From assembly GCA_003762715.1 (NCBI GenBank), contig RIBJ01000058.1, forward strand, positions 1-60,843: a DNA stretch of 60,843 nucleotides, written 5' to 3'. This document shows positions 32,577 to 40,630 of this stretch, one piece after another. The DNA comes from Muribaculaceae bacterium Isolate-104 (HZI). GTDB lineage: Bacteria; Bacteroidota; Bacteroidia; Bacteroidales; Muribaculaceae. Under the pieces are notes generated by a model. The model was given only the letters and a program-made list of their open reading frames with translations. It was not told where the DNA came from and ran no database searches. A program made the translations under genes and the position numbers. The stretch's first letter is position 1. Each line of letters opens with the position of its first letter.

Positions 32577-32655
32577 ATTTTATTATCTGATATTCAGTGA
32601 AATAATAAAATATTCCATTTGCACTAACCACATCCTTACCACTCACGCCCCTACC

Positions 32656-32663
32656 TAATTTTG
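32656..32663 (+). promoter_or_regulatory. -7 box for the replication/mobilization operon of element B
   Basis: TAATTTTG fits TAnnTTTG; transcription should start near 32670, giving a leader of about 60 nt before the DUF3853 gene. Confidence 0.55.
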
Positions 32664-32732
32664 CATCGTTCGAGAACAGAGATAACAGCCAGTGCGCAGG
32701 GCTGATTGTTTAACGGCTAAATAGATTGAACG

Positions 32733-33041
32733 ATGACAAATCTTCAAGAGTTATTATTAAAACCCGTCTGGCAGATGACAGGCGAAGAGTTCATATTCCT
32801 GAGCAAGCACGCTTCCGGTCAAACGGAAACGCAACCACGACCCGTTACGGACACAGAAAGAAAGTATGTGTACGGAATACTGGGCATAGCCAAACTGTTC
32901 GGGTGCAGCCTGCCCACCGCCAACCGCATAAAGAAAAGCGGAAAGATAGACAAAGCCATTACGCAAATAGGGCGCAAGATTATCGTGGATGCGGAACTTG
33001 CCCTTGAACTGGCAGGAAAGAAAACCGGAGGACGGAAATAA
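32733..33041 (+). CDS. DUF3853 helix-turn-helix protein
   Basis: This 102-residue protein has a conserved start (LLKPVWQMTGEEFIFLSK) and a C-terminal winged/HTH segment (VYGILGIAKLFGCSLPTANR, KSGKIDKAITQIGRKIIVDA). It is homologous to the protein at 59872-60186 in element E. In both elements it heads the replication genes, so a regulator or replication-initiation helper is likely. The next gene starts 8 nt later. Confidence 0.82.
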   Translation: MTNLQELLLKPVWQMTGEEFIFLSKHASGQTETQPRPVTDTERKYVYGILGIAKLFGCSLPTANRIKKSGKIDKAITQIGRKIIVDAELALELAGKKTGGRK

Positions 33042-33049
33042 CGGGAGGA

Positions 33050-34132
33050 ATGGCTATGGACTACATGAAAGAGTTTAAGGACATATCGGCAGAAGAAGCC
33101 GTAATCCTTTGGCAAGCCTCACGTTTGAGCCTGTCGAAAAGTTATGAGAAAGCACCCGAAATCCTCAAAGTGCATGGTTCTGTCATTGGGACATTGGGCA
33201 ATTTCAGCGCATCCATCGGCAAAGCCAAAAGTAAAAAGACATTCAATGTTTCGGCTATTGTAGCCGCCGCATTGAAGAATGGCACAGTGTTGCGGTATGT
33301 AGCGGAACTCTCCGACGGGAAGCGGAAAGTGCTTTATGTTGATACGGAGCAAAGTCCTTATCATTGCCTGAAAGTCATGAAACGCATTTTACGGATGGCT
33401 GACTTGCCTGATGACAGGGATAATGAGAACCTTGAGTTTCTCGCCTTGAGAAAATACACACCTGAACAGCGTATCAGGATTGTCGAACAGGCTATCTATA
33501 ATACGCCCGACATTGGTCTTGTAATCATAGACGGCATCCGTGACATGGTATATGACATCAACAGCCCCGGCGAATCCACACGCATCATATCCAAACTGAT
33601 GCAGTGGACGGACGACAGGCAGATACATATCCATACGATACTGCACCAGAACAAAGGGGATGAGAATGCGAGAGGGCATATCGGCACGGAGTTGAACAAT
33701 AAGGCGGAAACCGTATTGCTGGTGGAAAAAGACAAAAGCAACGGAGATATAAGCAATGTTTCAGCCATGCACATCCGGGCAATGGATTTCGAGCCTTTTG
33801 CCTTTCGTATCAATGACAGTGCCTTGCCTGAACTCATAGAGGGTTACAAACCCGAAGCGAAGAAACCGGGAAGACCGGAAGAGGAAAAGTTCGACCCTTA
33901 CAGGCATATTACCGAGCAGCAGCACCGTATCGCATTGGAAGCCGTTTTCGGGCTGAAAGAGGAATACGGTTACAAGGAACTGGAAGATGCCTTAATCAAA
34001 AGCTATACGTCAATAGGTGTAAAGCTGAACCATCAAAAGGCGGTACCGCTCATCACCATGCTTCGCAACAAACGGATGATAGTGCAGGAGAACGGCAGAA
34101 AATACACATTCATGCCCGACTTCCACTATTAA
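33050..34132 (+). CDS. AAA/RecA-like ATPase (RepA-type helicase) of element B
   Basis: This 360-residue ATPase has a lysine-rich variant P-loop (SASIGKAKSKKTFNVSAI, near residue 50). A Walker B-like region is LVIIDGIRDMVYDI, with RQIHIHTILHQNKGDENARG as the sensor region. The C-terminus has a winged-helix-like part (TPEQ..., LEDALIKSYTSIGVKLNHQK). This matches RepA-like hexameric helicases of mobilizable elements, used for replication of the excised circle. The ATG at 33050 encodes MAMDYMKEF; the third codon is also an ATG. Confidence 0.78.
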   Translation: MAMDYMKEFKDISAEEAVILWQASRLSLSKSYEKAPEILKVHGSVIGTLGNFSASIGKAKSKKTFNVSAIVAAALKNGTVLRYVAELSDGKRKVLYVDTEQSPYHCLKVMKRILRMADLPDDRDNENLEFLALRKYTPEQRIRIVEQAIYNTPDIGLVIIDGIRDMVYDINSPGESTRIISKLMQWTDDRQIHIHTILHQNKGDENARGHIGTELNNKAETVLLVEKDKSNGDISNVSAMHIRAMDFEPFAFRINDSALPELIEGYKPEAKKPGRPEEEKFDPYRHITEQQHRIALEAVFGLKEEYGYKELEDALIKSYTSIGVKLNHQKAVPLITMLRNKRMIVQENGRKYTFMPDFHY

Positions 34133-34147
34133 CCCGTTACCTGCACT

Positions 34148-34227
34148 CGCTTCACTTTATTCTGTGGGTCTATATATTAAGGATAAAGCGAAGTGATGCA
34201 AGGAATGGATAAACCGCTTCACTTTAT
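34148..34227. repeat. Iteron-like repeats between helicase and primase genes
   Basis: CGCTTCACTTTAT occurs exactly at 34148-34160 and 34215-34227. An inverted near-copy lies at 34183-34195 (ATAAAGCGAAGTG), and a further inverted half-copy (AGTGAAGTGG) at 34255-34264. Iterons between replication genes suggest a replication origin for the excised element. Confidence 0.6.
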
Positions 34228-34344
34228 TGCCGTACTCTATATATACGACAATTTAGTGAAGTGGTTATATAGACCGTACTTCTTAAAATGGTACGGGCGA
34301 AAAGAAAAATAAATCAATTCATTAACTACTCAAACAATTATCTT

Positions 34345-35301
34345 ATGGATATACAGACAGCCAAGCAAATCAGGATAGCGGATTATCTGCACAGTTTGGG
34401 ATATTCTCCCGTCAAACAACAGGGTATCAACCTATGGTATAAATCACCGTTAAGGGAAGAAACCGAAGCCTCGTTCAAGGTAAATACCGAGCGCAACCAA
34501 TGGTATGATTTTGCACTCGGCAAAGGCGGCGGCATCATCGAACTGGCTTCACACTTATATGCTACCGACCATATACCTTATATATTAGAACGCATAGCAG
34601 AACAGACACCACATATCCGTCCTGATTCTTTCTCTTTTGGCAAGCAGTCATCTTCCGAGCCACGTTTTCAACAACTGGAGATTGTACCGCTTTCTTCTCC
34701 TGCCCTGCTCTCCTATTTGCAGGAAAGGGGAATAAACACGGAACTGGCGAAAAGAGAATGCCGCGAAGCTCATTTCACCAACAACGGCAAACGGTATTTC
34801 GCCATTGCCTTTCCAAACATATCGGGCGGCTATGAGATTCGTAACCGTTATTTCAAGGGCTGCATCGCCCCAAAGGAAATCTCCCATATCAGACAGTCGG
34901 GGAAAGCAAGGAATACCTGTTATGTGTTCGAGGGATTTATGGACTATCTTTCATTTCTTACTTTGAGATTGGAAAATTGCCCGAAATTTCCCGAACTGGA
35001 CAGACAAGATTATATGGTATTGAACTCTGTATCGAATGTGAGCAAGGCTCTCTATCCGTTGGGTAGTTACGAGCGCATACATTGTTTCTTTGACAATGAC
35101 CGTGCAGGGATGGAAGCACTCCGGCAAATCCGTATGGAATACGGCAGAGACTTATACATCCGTGACGCTTCGCAGACCTACAGCGGATGCAAGGACTTGA
35201 ACGAATACCTACAGAAACAGGCTGAAAGAAACAGGCAAGTCCAGTCCGTAAGAGAGACGCACACCCAGCCACCGAAAAAGAAGAACGGCTTTCGGTTATA
35301 G
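34345..35301 (+). CDS. Toprim-domain DNA primase of element B
   Basis: This 318-residue primase has an N-terminal zinc-finger-like region resembling CHC2 but without clear zinc cysteines (GINLWYKSPLREETEASFKV, WYDFALGKGGGIIELA). A Toprim domain follows (CYVFEGFMDYLSF; IHCFFDNDRAGMEALRQI). It starts at 34345 (MDIQTAKQIRIADYL); an in-frame upstream ATG lies in the iteron region and lacks conserved sequence. It should prime complementary-strand synthesis after transfer. It ends with TAG inside the first oriT hairpin. Confidence 0.85.
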   Translation: MDIQTAKQIRIADYLHSLGYSPVKQQGINLWYKSPLREETEASFKVNTERNQWYDFALGKGGGIIELASHLYATDHIPYILERIAEQTPHIRPDSFSFGKQSSSEPRFQQLEIVPLSSPALLSYLQERGINTELAKRECREAHFTNNGKRYFAIAFPNISGGYEIRNRYFKGCIAPKEISHIRQSGKARNTCYVFEGFMDYLSFLTLRLENCPKFPELDRQDYMVLNSVSNVSKALYPLGSYERIHCFFDNDRAGMEALRQIRMEYGRDLYIRDASQTYSGCKDLNEYLQKQAERNRQVQSVRETHTQPPKKKNGFRL

Positions 35302-35477
35302 CCCACTATAACTACACGCTCCGCTTCCGTAGTTGTGGGCTCTCCCGAGGGGATTAGGGCTTTGCCCTAATGACCCACTCAGGGCGTTTCACCCCTGAGA
35401 ACCCCGAGCAAAGAGTGACCCTCTCTTTGCAATCTCCGCTTATGGGTTACCCCTAAGAACCCCGTTACGGAAGCGGA
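35301..35477. other. Hairpin cluster, candidate oriT of the MobV relaxase
   Basis: Five inverted repeats are packed in 177 bp. They are GCCCAC-tat-AACTAC with GTAGTTGTGGGC (35301-35340), TTAGGGC/GCCCTAA (35354-35370), CTCAGGG/CCCTGAG (35378-35399), GCAAAGAG/CTCTTTGC (35408-35430), and a long-range perfect 12-bp pair TCCGCTTCCGTA (35320-35331) with TACGGAAGCGGA (35466-35477) that encloses the rest. AGAACCCCG also recurs at 35398 and 35456. The cluster ends 33 nt before the relaxase gene. Confidence 0.65.
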
Positions 35478-35510
35478 CAAAGTAATCTAATGTAAACAAA
35501 AAAAGAAGCT

Positions 35511-36914
35511 ATGGCAACAAAATCAAGCATACACATAAAGCCTTGCAACATCGCATCGAGTGAGGCGCATAACCGAAGGACTGACGAGTATATACGAAAC
35601 ATCGGGGTGTCCAAAATCTATGTTGTGTCCGAACTTTCTGCCGACAACGAACAATGGATAAACCCGAACTTCGGCACTCCCGAACTGCAAACGCACTATG
35701 ACAATATCAAACGGATGGTCAAGGAAAAGACCGGACGTGCCATGCAGGAAAAAGAACGGGAACGCAAAGGAAAGAATGGTAAAATAATCAAGGTGGCAGG
35801 ATGTTCACCTATCCGTGAGGGAGTGTTGCTCATCAGAGCGGACACCACATTAGCAGATGTGCGTGAATTTGGCGAAGAGTGCCAAAGACGCTGGGGCATC
35901 ACGCCACTCCAAATATTCCTGCATAAGGACGAAGGACATTGGCTGGGTGAAAAACCTGACGCAGAAGACAAAGAGAGTTTTCAAGTGGGTGAAAAATGGT
36001 TTAAGCCGAATTATCATGCCCATATTGTTTTTGACTGGATGAACCACGATACAGGAAAGAGCCGTAAACTCAATGACGAGGATATGGCAAAAATGCAGAC
36101 TTTGGCATCAGACATTCTAATGATGGAACGTGGGCAATCAAAAAATGTTACTGGCAAAGAACATCTGGAACGCAATGACTTCATCATTGAAAAACAGAAA
36201 GCCGAACTGCAACGCATAGATGCTGCAAAGCGGCATAAAGAACAACAGGTGGAACTTGCCGAACAGGAACTCAAACAGGTAAAATCGGAGATACGCACCG
36301 ACAAGCTCAAAAGCGCAGCCACCGATGCTGCCACAGCCATAGCAAGCGGTGTAGGTTCTCTTTTCGGCAGCGGAAAACTGAAAGAGCTGGAGCATAGCAA
36401 TGTGGAACTGCATCAGGAGATTGCCAAACGGAACAAAAGCATTGACGATTTAAAAGTCCGTATGCAACAGATGCAGGAACAGCATGGCAAACAGATTCGT
36501 AATCTTCAAGGAATACACAATCAGGAACTTGAAGCCAAAGACAAGGAAATATCACGGCTGAATACCTTGCTTGAAAAGGCTTTCAAGTGGTTTCCGATGC
36601 TCAGGGAGATGTTGAGAATGGAAAAATTGTGTGCTGCCATCGGCTTCACCAAAGAAATGATAGAGAGCCTCCTGACCAAGAAAGAGGCTATCAGGTGCAA
36701 TGGCAGGATTTATTCCGAAGAACACAGACGGAAGTTTGACATCAAGAATGATATTTTCAAGGTGGAAAAGAATCCAACCGATGATAGCAAACTGATACTG
36801 ACCATAAACAAGCAGTCGATGGACGAATGGTTCAAAGAACAGTGGAATAAATTACGGCAAAGTTTACGACAGTCAGCGGAAGAGCCAAGAAAAAATAGAG
36901 GATTCAAGCTATAA
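35511..36914 (+). CDS. MobV-family relaxase
   Basis: This 467-residue Mob/Pre-type relaxase has an N-terminal HUH-like fold with KPCNIASSEAHNRRTDEY and the metal-binding histidines of FLHKDEGHWLGE and FKPNYHAHIVFDWM (near residues 145 and 170). A long coiled coil (residues 220-350) and a C-terminal basic region (RGFKL) follow. It nicks oriT and drives mobilization using a helper channel such as that of region A. The candidate oriT lies directly upstream. Confidence 0.9.
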   Translation: MATKSSIHIKPCNIASSEAHNRRTDEYIRNIGVSKIYVVSELSADNEQWINPNFGTPELQTHYDNIKRMVKEKTGRAMQEKERERKGKNGKIIKVAGCSPIREGVLLIRADTTLADVREFGEECQRRWGITPLQIFLHKDEGHWLGEKPDAEDKESFQVGEKWFKPNYHAHIVFDWMNHDTGKSRKLNDEDMAKMQTLASDILMMERGQSKNVTGKEHLERNDFIIEKQKAELQRIDAAKRHKEQQVELAEQELKQVKSEIRTDKLKSAATDAATAIASGVGSLFGSGKLKELEHSNVELHQEIAKRNKSIDDLKVRMQQMQEQHGKQIRNLQGIHNQELEAKDKEISRLNTLLEKAFKWFPMLREMLRMEKLCAAIGFTKEMIESLLTKKEAIRCNGRIYSEEHRRKFDIKNDIFKVEKNPTDDSKLILTINKQSMDEWFKEQWNKLRQSLRQSAEEPRKNRGFKL

Positions 36915-36951
36915 TTCCGCTCTATATAATCCAAAACATCAATAAAATAAC

Positions 36952-36959
36952 TAATTTTG
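36952..36959 (+). promoter_or_regulatory. -7 box for the structured non-coding region
   Basis: TAATTTTG fits TAnnTTTG. It lies 38 nt after the relaxase stop codon, and no start codon of a likely gene follows for over 250 nt. Confidence 0.5.
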
Positions 36960-36965
36960 CATTCG

Positions 36966-37210
36966 GATAGGGGCAACTCTTTCCAAGAAATAAGAAAATA
37001 AGAAGCGTTATGCTCTCTTGTAAGTCGAGAACGTAGGAAATTCACCAGTGTACTGGGATTGCATAGTGGTTCTCACGCATACAGCATGGGCTGCTACCTC
37101 TACATCTGTACACAAGGTTTCCTACGACTTTCGACTTCGAGTGTTGCATCAGTAGTTTGTGCTTCTGCATTTATAAATCGCTCCATCGTGCTATGGAGCA
37201 TTGTATTATT
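36966..37210 (+). ncRNA. Candidate structured small RNA
   Basis: Downstream of the -7 box lies a nested stem: AAGTCGA (37022-37028) with TCGACTT (37131-37137), CGTAGGAAA (37032-37040) with TTTCCTACG (37118-37126), and GTGTAC (37048-37053) with GTACAC (37108-37113). It is followed by a terminator-like hairpin GCTCCAT/ATGGAGC at 37180-37199 and ATTGTATTATTTT. No frame encodes a convincing protein. Promoter, folded body and terminator together suggest an sRNA of about 240 nt. Just downstream, 37246-37323 is an open remnant ending DYEIEINIENGIVVR that looks like a lost gene's C-terminus. Confidence 0.5.
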
Positions 37211-37328
37211 TTGTAGATGAAGAATATCGAAGCAGATAAAGAACTCATAGCGGCATCGGAATCAAGGATATAAAGGACTATGAAATTGAAATCAACATCG
37301 AAAATGGTATAGTAGTAAGATAAAAGTA

Positions 37329-38468
37329 ATGGCAGAATCTTTTAAAAATATGTTTGATAAGCCATTCTTTGGAAGGTTTGTCAACGACTTGTCTCTTGTT
37401 CTCCAGAACATGAGTGTAGACAAGTTTGTAACTTTAGTTATGGATGAAGAATGGGAGAACAGAGGTTATAAGCAGCGGATTGCACACATAACTACTGTTC
37501 TGCACAAGTTTATGCCAACCGAGTATAAAGAAGCTGTTGCGAAAATCTTTAAATTATTAGACTGTGTAAAAGTTAGACTGCTCGATTTTTCAAAGATAGA
37601 CGATAAAAATTTCAATTTGCTGACATTAGAATATGGGGTTATTTTGGACCATTATGTGGAGCGATATGGAATAGAGGACTATGAGACATCAGTGAAAGCC
37701 ATTGAGCGAATTACGCAATTCACGACTTGCGAATTTGTGACCCATGCCTTTATTGTGAAATATCAAGATGAAATGATGAAACAGATGTTGGCTTGGTCAA
37801 AACATCCGCACTGGGGGGTAAGGAGGCTTGCATCGGAAGGGTGCAGACCTCGTCTGCCGTGGGCGATGTCATTGCCTAAATTAAAAGAAAATCCAGCTCC
37901 CATCATTCCGATTATGGAAAATCTGAAAAACGATCCATCCAGGTTTGTAAGGTTGAGTGTTGCCAATAACCTGAACGATATTTCAAAGGATAATCCACAA
38001 ATCGTAATTGCTTTGGCTAAAAAATGGAAAGGGCAATCAGAGAATATTGATTGGGTTATCAAGCATGGATGCCGAACATTGCTTAAGCAGGGGAATCACG
38101 AGATATTGAACCTGTTTGGACTGAGTTTGAATGACAATATCAGCATAGGTGACTTTAAGATTCTTACAAAAAGAATAAAAATGGGTGATTCTGTTGAATT
38201 TTGTTTTAATCTAAACAATTATAATACGGAAAAACGGACAATAAGATTGGAATACGGAATCTATTATCGGAAAATGAATGGAGAGATGACGAGGAAAGTC
38301 TATAAAATCAGTGAGAAGGAATACAAAGGAAACTCCATTACGGAAGTCAATAGGAAACATTCGTTTCGCCCCATAACGACAAGAACTTTTTATCCCGGCA
38401 TTCATCAGATTGCTGTTATATTCAATGGATGTGAATCGGGAAAATGTGAATTTGAACTTGTTGAATGA
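37329..38468 (+). CDS. DNA alkylation repair protein (AlkD-like HEAT repeats)
   Basis: This 379-residue protein has N-terminal helical HEAT-like repeats (FGRFVNDLSLVLQNMSVDKF, RGYKQRIAHITTVLHKFMP) and the conserved segment WSKHPHWGVRRLASEGCRPRLPWA near residue 165. HEAT repeats continue (DPSRFVRLSVANNLNDISKD, KHGCRTLLKQGN), then a C-terminal beta domain. This matches the COG4335 branch of AlkD-like glycosylases, which excise cationic alkylated bases. It starts 5 nt after a decayed gene end and is a passenger of element B. Confidence 0.82.
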   Translation: MAESFKNMFDKPFFGRFVNDLSLVLQNMSVDKFVTLVMDEEWENRGYKQRIAHITTVLHKFMPTEYKEAVAKIFKLLDCVKVRLLDFSKIDDKNFNLLTLEYGVILDHYVERYGIEDYETSVKAIERITQFTTCEFVTHAFIVKYQDEMMKQMLAWSKHPHWGVRRLASEGCRPRLPWAMSLPKLKENPAPIIPIMENLKNDPSRFVRLSVANNLNDISKDNPQIVIALAKKWKGQSENIDWVIKHGCRTLLKQGNHEILNLFGLSLNDNISIGDFKILTKRIKMGDSVEFCFNLNNYNTEKRTIRLEYGIYYRKMNGEMTRKVYKISEKEYKGNSITEVNRKHSFRPITTRTFYPGIHQIAVIFNGCESGKCEFELVE

Positions 38469-38558
38469 CAGTTTTTAATAGTTGAGATTAATCCGTAAAT
38501 TCCGGGTCAAGCCGAAATGCCGGTGCATGAATTTTTGGAAAAGTGTTAAATTTGCGGT

Positions 38559-38930
38559 ATGAAAACCGCAGATGCATTTTGGCAATTCCTGCCTGAAGGA
38601 TTGGACGAACTGTTTGAGATGGTCAAGTTTGAAAAGACAGACCAGTCCTACGACATATGGCTTGACGAGAAGAAGAAACTGTCGGATGAGGATTTCCGCA
38701 ATCCGAACATTGTTGCACGTGGATACACGGATTACGTTACAGTCCAGGACTATCCGATGCGCGGCAGACGGGTGTTCCTGCACATGCGCAAGAACAAATG
38801 GTGGGACAAAAAGACCAACGAGATATTCTCATATAACCTGGAACTGCCCAACGAGGAGAGGACACGACTCAGCGCCGAGTTCGTGGCTTTTTTAAAAGAC
38901 GAAGGTGGAGACGACGGCATTGTCGATTAA
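38559..38930 (+). CDS. ISAon1-type transposase, N-terminal region protein
   Basis: This 123-residue first frame of the IS (MKTADAFWQFLPEGLDELFE, FLHMRKNKWWDKKTNEIFSY) corresponds to the separate N-terminal, DNA-binding part of ISAon1-like transposases. It is preceded by a -7 box TAAATTTG at about 38547. It overlaps the second frame by 26 nt in the +1 phase. Confidence 0.82.
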   Translation: MKTADAFWQFLPEGLDELFEMVKFEKTDQSYDIWLDEKKKLSDEDFRNPNIVARGYTDYVTVQDYPMRGRRVFLHMRKNKWWDKKTNEIFSYNLELPNEERTRLSAEFVAFLKDEGGDDGIVD

Positions 38931-39870
38931 GCATATAGCGCAGATGTACTGCGTCAACGGCAAATATTTTGCCGAACAGTATCGCAACAGGATAAGCGGT
39001 TATACCGAATGGCGTGAGGCCGAACTCGGTTGCGGCTTCTACTTCAACGCTAACAATATCGGCCCGTACATGAGTCTTGACGAAACCTGCCTGAGCAACG
39101 GCGAGGTATGGACTTTCCTCACGAACAAGGACGGACACGGTGGCCGTGGGACGCTGGCGGCGGCCATACCCGGCACAAAGAGCGATGAGATAACCACAAT
39201 CCTCATCGGAGCCATGGGTAAATCGGTCAGACGCAGGGTAAAAGAAGTGACCTGCGATCTCTCGCCCTCGATGATGCTGATAGCCGCCGAGGTATTCTAC
39301 AACGCCCACGTCGTTAACGACCGCTTCCATGTGCAGCAGGTCTATAACGAGGCTGTCGACGAAATTCGCATAGACATACGCCGACAGCTCATTGCCGAAG
39401 ACAACAGCCGTGACAAATCAGAGACCCCAATTACATATTCCAACGGCGAGACCATGCGCCAGATCCTTGCCCGCAGCAAGCACACCCTGATGATGTCGCA
39501 GAACAAATGGACTGACATACAGCGTCATCGCGCAAACATTCTGTTCAAACACTATCCGATACTGAAAGCTGCATACCATCTGGCTATGGAACTGCGCCAA
39601 ATCTTCAACGCAAAGATATCACCCACCAAAGCAATGGGTCGGATGAACAAGTGGTATGAAAAAGTAATGGCATTGGGCAACAACAACTTCCGCTCTGTCA
39701 TCAAGACGTTCAAGAACCACGCCCCGACTATCCTCAATTATTTCCGACGTCGCGCAACTAATGCCTCGGCCGAAGTCTTCAACTCCAAAGTGAAAATCTT
39801 CCGTTCGCAGATGCGCGGCGTAAGAGACCGTGACTTCTTCATATTCCGACTCGTCAAGCTCTATGCATGA
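38905..39870 (+). CDS. ISAon1-type transposase, catalytic protein (DDE, ISL3-like)
   Basis: This 321-residue catalytic part has the first Asp in YMSLDETCLSNGEVWTFLTN, the second in VVNDRFHVQQ, and a C-terminal Glu in NASAEVFNSKVKIFRSQMRG. It ends FFIFRLVKLYA. It begins at a GTG inside the end of the first frame. The frame is open only from 38896, so a fused product would need a +1 shift between 38896 and 38930; reinitiation at GTG 38905 is the simpler reading. Confidence 0.85.
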   Translation: METTALSIKHIAQMYCVNGKYFAEQYRNRISGYTEWREAELGCGFYFNANNIGPYMSLDETCLSNGEVWTFLTNKDGHGGRGTLAAAIPGTKSDEITTILIGAMGKSVRRRVKEVTCDLSPSMMLIAAEVFYNAHVVNDRFHVQQVYNEAVDEIRIDIRRQLIAEDNSRDKSETPITYSNGETMRQILARSKHTLMMSQNKWTDIQRHRANILFKHYPILKAAYHLAMELRQIFNAKISPTKAMGRMNKWYEKVMALGNNNFRSVIKTFKNHAPTILNYFRRRATNASAEVFNSKVKIFRSQMRGVRDRDFFIFRLVKLYA

Positions 39871-40027
39871 GCTTTAACGTTCCAACTCTCGAATTTTAAC
39901 AAATGCACCGGCATTTCGGCTTGACCCTAAATTCCCCGTTATATCCAAGAAAAAACAAGTGGTTTGCACGTTAAAAGGGGGAGGTTTTCCACTTACCTTC
40001 CCATACTATCAATCTTAAAGAATACAA

Positions 40028-40069
40028 AAACACCCAATTTTACATTCTTGGGTGTAAAATTGGGTGTTT
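40028..40069. terminator. 16-bp perfect hairpin at the right end of element B
   Basis: AAACACCCAATTTTAC (40028-40043) and GTAAAATTGGGTGTTT (40054-40069) pair perfectly around a 10-nt loop. The right arm and loop contain the GGGTGT repeat pair shared with the left end. It lies 33 bp from the tRNA 3' end, so it could serve as integrase arm sites, a terminator for the tRNA, or both. Confidence 0.6.
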
Positions 40070-40102
40070 GCTTTGCAATTTGCTGATTTTCAGCGTTTAT
40101 TG

Positions 40103-40189
40103 CGGAGAGACAGGGATTCGAACCCTGGGTGCCCGCAAGGGCACAACGGTTTTCGAGACCGCCCCGATCGACCACTCCGGCATCTCTCC
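40103..40189 (-). tRNA. tRNA-Ser(CGA)
   Basis: The 87-nt gene folds as a class II tRNA with acceptor stem GGAGAGA/TCTCTCC, anticodon loop CTCGAAA (anticodon CGA), a long variable arm GTGCCC..GGGCAC and T-loop GGTTCGAATCC. The discriminator is G and CCA is not encoded. Its 3' end forms the attachment site of element B (copy at 28662-28674). The gene remains intact. Confidence 0.95.
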
Positions 40190-40264
40190 ATTGTTGGGTG
40201 GTCAACGTTTAGACGCTGCAAAGTTACAATTTTATTTTTTTTATGAAGGTGTTTTGACAGAATT

Positions 40265-40630
40265 TTATTTTACAAGTTCTTCAAGAAGTCTTGTGAATGT
40301 GGCTTCAAGGTCGGCGGTGCGTCCGGGGTGAGGGCGCGAGGTCTGTACACAGGTGCTTTTTACTGCGGTGAGCCATCTGAAGCGTTCTTCTACCGGCATG
40401 TCGGCAAAGGCTCCGGCGCCGCCGCTCACAACTTTGAATACATCCAGCTGTTTCAGCATGGGCGCCGTGTCGGTTTTGCCGGAGATGGCTCTGAGGCGGT
40501 CTGTGTCCGGGAGCAGTTCAACTTTGAGCCATTTGTGGCGTTTGCACATCATAATAAGCCCGACGTTGACAAATTCCTCGCGTTCAACCCGAGGTACTAT
40601 CCTTATGACGGCGTATTCATATAATCGCAT
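40265..40630 (-). CDS. DUF3037 protein
   Basis: This 121-residue protein (MRLYEYAVIRIVPRVEREEF, VNVGLIMMCKRHKWLKVEL) is a DUF3037 family member. DUF3037 genes typically follow a HipA-family kinase gene, as here, where they overlap by 14 nt. The function is unknown. The upstream partner is disrupted by a stop codon. ATG 40630 is preferred; another in-frame ATG lies at 40639. Confidence 0.8.
   Translation of the reverse strand: MRLYEYAVIRIVPRVEREEFVNVGLIMMCKRHKWLKVELLPDTDRLRAISGKTDTAPMLKQLDVFKVVSGGAGAFADMPVEERFRWLTAVKSTCVQTSRPHPGRTADLEATFTRLLEELVK

Larger units (their letters stand above)
38504..39927 (+). mobile_element. Complete ISL3-like insertion sequence (ISAon1-type)
   Basis: The 1424-bp element has perfect 25-bp terminal inverted repeats (38504-38528 and 39903-39927; outer part GGGTCAAGCCGAAATGCC). 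Both ends are flanked by the 8-bp direct repeat TAAATTCC (38496-38503 and 39928-39935). An 8-bp duplication and the transposase type fit the ISL3 family. The insertion separates the AlkD-like gene from the right end of element B. The perfect ends and target duplication suggest a recent insertion. Confidence 0.93.

Noticed and set aside
34148-34264. CRISPR array
   Set aside because: The repeats are 13 bp, irregularly spaced and partly inverted, and no cas genes are near; iterons fit better.
35301-35477. Attenuator or riboswitch for the relaxase gene
   Set aside because: The hairpins are followed by no T-run and match no riboswitch class I know; the position before a relaxase favours oriT.
36966-37210. 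Retron msr-msd region
   Set aside because: The nested stem is reminiscent of one, but no reverse transcriptase gene is present in the window.
38559-39870. Diversity-generating retroelement or phage genes
   Set aside because: The perfect inverted repeats, 8-bp duplication and DDE-type residues identify an ordinary insertion sequence.
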